Assembly (NCBI RefSeq): GCF_003725735.1
Contig: NZ_RJTM01000107.1
Location: forward strand, 1-64,000
Reading direction: 5' to 3'
Length of the DNA stretch: 64,000 bases
From: Sinomicrobium pectinilyticum
GTDB lineage: Bacteria; Bacteroidota; Bacteroidia; Flavobacteriales; Flavobacteriaceae
Position 1 is the stretch's first letter; the number at the start of each line of letters is the position of its first letter. Shown here piece by piece: positions 62,988 to 64,000 of the stretch. Made by a program: the position numbers and the translations under genes. The notes under the pieces are model-generated. The model was not told where the DNA came from and ran no database searches. It was given only the letters and a program-made list of their open reading frames with translations.

Positions 62988-64000
62988 ATGATTCCTTACA
63001 AAACGATTATACGATTAGATAAAAAAGCCTGTACACCATTGTACATTCAGTTGTGTAACCAGGTCATTCAACTGATAAAGGGCGGGGTTTTACTTCCTTC
63101 CACGAAATTACCGGGAACGAGGTGGATGTCGGACACGCTTGACATTCACAGGAAAACCGTTATAGCTGCATATGATGAATTAATGGCGCAGGGGTGGACC
63201 GAAGCCTGTCCGGCCAAAGGAACTTTTGTAAACAGTTCGCTTCCTATTATAGAACAAAGGGCTCTTCCGGAAACAACATGGAAGGAGGAAGTACAAAAAG
63301 CTAAAAAGAAATCCGGTTTTCCGTTTGTGCACAGGGGGCATTTAAAAAGCAGGGATGCCGAATTTCCGGGAGAAGGTATTATAGCATTTAACGACGGGGT
63401 ACCGGACAGCCGGATAGCTCCTATCGAGGAGATCGCCAGGGAATACAGGAATGTAGTGAAGAAATCATATAACCGTAAACACCTTTCCTACGGATCGGTA
63501 TACGGTAATATGGAATTGAGGGAAGCACTTGCCGATTATCTTAACGATACGAGAGGACTAAGTACCTCCCCGGAAAACATACTGATTACGCGGGGCAGTC
63601 AGATGGGAATCTACCTGTCCTCTCAATTATTGCTGACAGGTGGTGGAAATGTAGCAGTAGGGGAGACGAACTACCGATCGGCAAATAAGGTATTTATCGA
63701 ATCGGGGGGGACACTGAAACGGGTCAGGGTGGACGAATGCGGAATTGTGACCGATGATGTGGAACGACTGTGCAAGACGGAGAAAATCCGTGCCGTTTAT
63801 GTTACTTCACATCATCATCATCCTACTACGGTTACCCTTTCCGCACATAGGAGGATGCACCTGCTGGAACTTTCCCAGAAATACAATTTTGCCATAATAG
63901 AAGACGACTACGATTATGATTTTCACTACAGCAATGCTCCGATATTACCCCTGGCCAGCAGTGATGCGGAAGGCAATGTAGTATACATCGGGGCTTTGTG
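62988..64000 (+). CDS. MocR-family regulator (GntR HTH plus class I aminotransferase-like), partial
   Basis: It starts at ATG 62988 with MIPYKTIIRLDKK and is open to the window end (337 codons seen). The N-terminal winged helix (about 10-80) is of the GntR type: PLYIQLCNQVIQLIKGG, STKLPGTRWMSDTLDIHRKTV. The aminotransferase-fold domain follows (SYGSVYGNMELREALADYL, ITRGSQMGIYL, FAIIEDDYDYDFHY). The PLP-binding Lys lies beyond the window edge. Such proteins bind pyridoxal phosphate and often regulate a divergent operon. Here that would be the OsmC/split-barrel pair. The ATG directly follows the second direct repeat. Confidence 0.9.
   Translation, partial: MIPYKTIIRLDKKACTPLYIQLCNQVIQLIKGGVLLPSTKLPGTRWMSDTLDIHRKTVIAAYDELMAQGWTEACPAKGTFVNSSLPIIEQRALPETTWKEEVQKAKKKSGFPFVHRGHLKSRDAEFPGEGIIAFNDGVPDSRIAPIEEIAREYRNVVKKSYNRKHLSYGSVYGNMELREALADYLNDTRGLSTSPENILITRGSQMGIYLSSQLLLTGGGNVAVGETNYRSANKVFIESGGTLKRVRVDECGIVTDDVERLCKTEKIRAVYVTSHHHHPTTVTLSAHRRMHLLELSQKYNFAIIEDDYDYDFHYSNAPILPLASSDAEGNVVYIGAL

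Noticed and set aside
1-64000. Prophage, insertion sequence or integrative element
   Set aside because: No transposase, integrase, recombinase or phage gene, no tRNA and no flanking attachment repeat were found.

Overview
The window is chromosomal DNA from a member of the Bacteroidota, most likely the family Flavobacteriaceae. The evidence is five TonB-dependent receptors (four of them SusC type, each followed by a SusD lipoprotein), many lipoproteins, a type IX secretion sorting domain, FecR/ECF sigma pairs, STN-domain receptors, and promoter-like TTTG/TAnnTTTG sequences. The genus cannot be fixed from the sequence alone. No rRNA, tRNA, CRISPR array, transposase or phage gene was seen.

Region 1 (1-8.4 kb, minus strand) holds small accessory genes: a zinc-ribbon protein coupled to a DUF6265-like protein, a mini T9SS sorting-domain protein, a lipoprotein and a CARDB/TSP3 protein. 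They are followed by a TonB-dependent receptor and a beta-helix-like lipoprotein. The last two are divergent from a PhoB/PhoR-like two-component system (8.7-10.7 kb). The shared intergenic region carries an 11-bp-phased TGTWA array that looks like a PHO-box-type binding site. A phosphate-related role is an inference.

Region 2 (10.8-16.6 kb) is a housekeeping block: an MJ1255-type glycosyltransferase (minus), trmB, a LysE-family transporter, an alkyltransferase-like protein with Ala in place of the reactive Cys, an Mrp/ApbC P-loop protein, a NifU C-terminal-domain protein and a ferredoxin-NADP reductase-like flavoprotein. A strong terminator closes it.

Region 3 (16.8-35.6 kb) is a pectin utilisation locus with two SusC/SusD pairs, a DUF4957/DUF5123-like surface lipoprotein, a PL1 pectate lyase, a DUF4861 lipoprotein, a GH105 unsaturated (rhamno)galacturonyl hydrolase, a GH43 enzyme and a CE12-type rhamnogalacturonan acetylesterase. 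Both susC promoters carry the same 29-bp element, in which a LacI-type operator sits immediately downstream of the -7 box. The matching LacI regulator is not in the window.

Region 4 (35.9-61.5 kb) has two consecutive loci of the same plan: ECF sigma, FecR anti-sigma, STN-containing SusC, SusD, a metzincin lipoprotein and an M60-like (enhancin/mucinase-type) metallopeptidase lipoprotein. The first copy continues with a GH2 beta-galactosidase-like enzyme and a GH29 alpha-L-fucosidase. The second copy has F5/8 type C (discoidin) domains added to both peptidases. Together they look like a pair of trans-envelope-regulated systems for attacking and importing a glycoprotein or mucin-like substrate. 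This is the most notable content of the window. A candidate shared motif, GTGTTCGA-N3-CAT and variants, precedes both sigma genes, both fecR genes and the GH2 gene.

Region 5 (61.6-64.0 kb) has a PNPOx-like split-barrel flavoprotein and an OsmC peroxiredoxin on the minus strand. They are divergent from a MocR-type (GntR-HTH plus aminotransferase) regulator that runs off the window end. The intergenic region carries a direct repeat suited to a MocR regulator.
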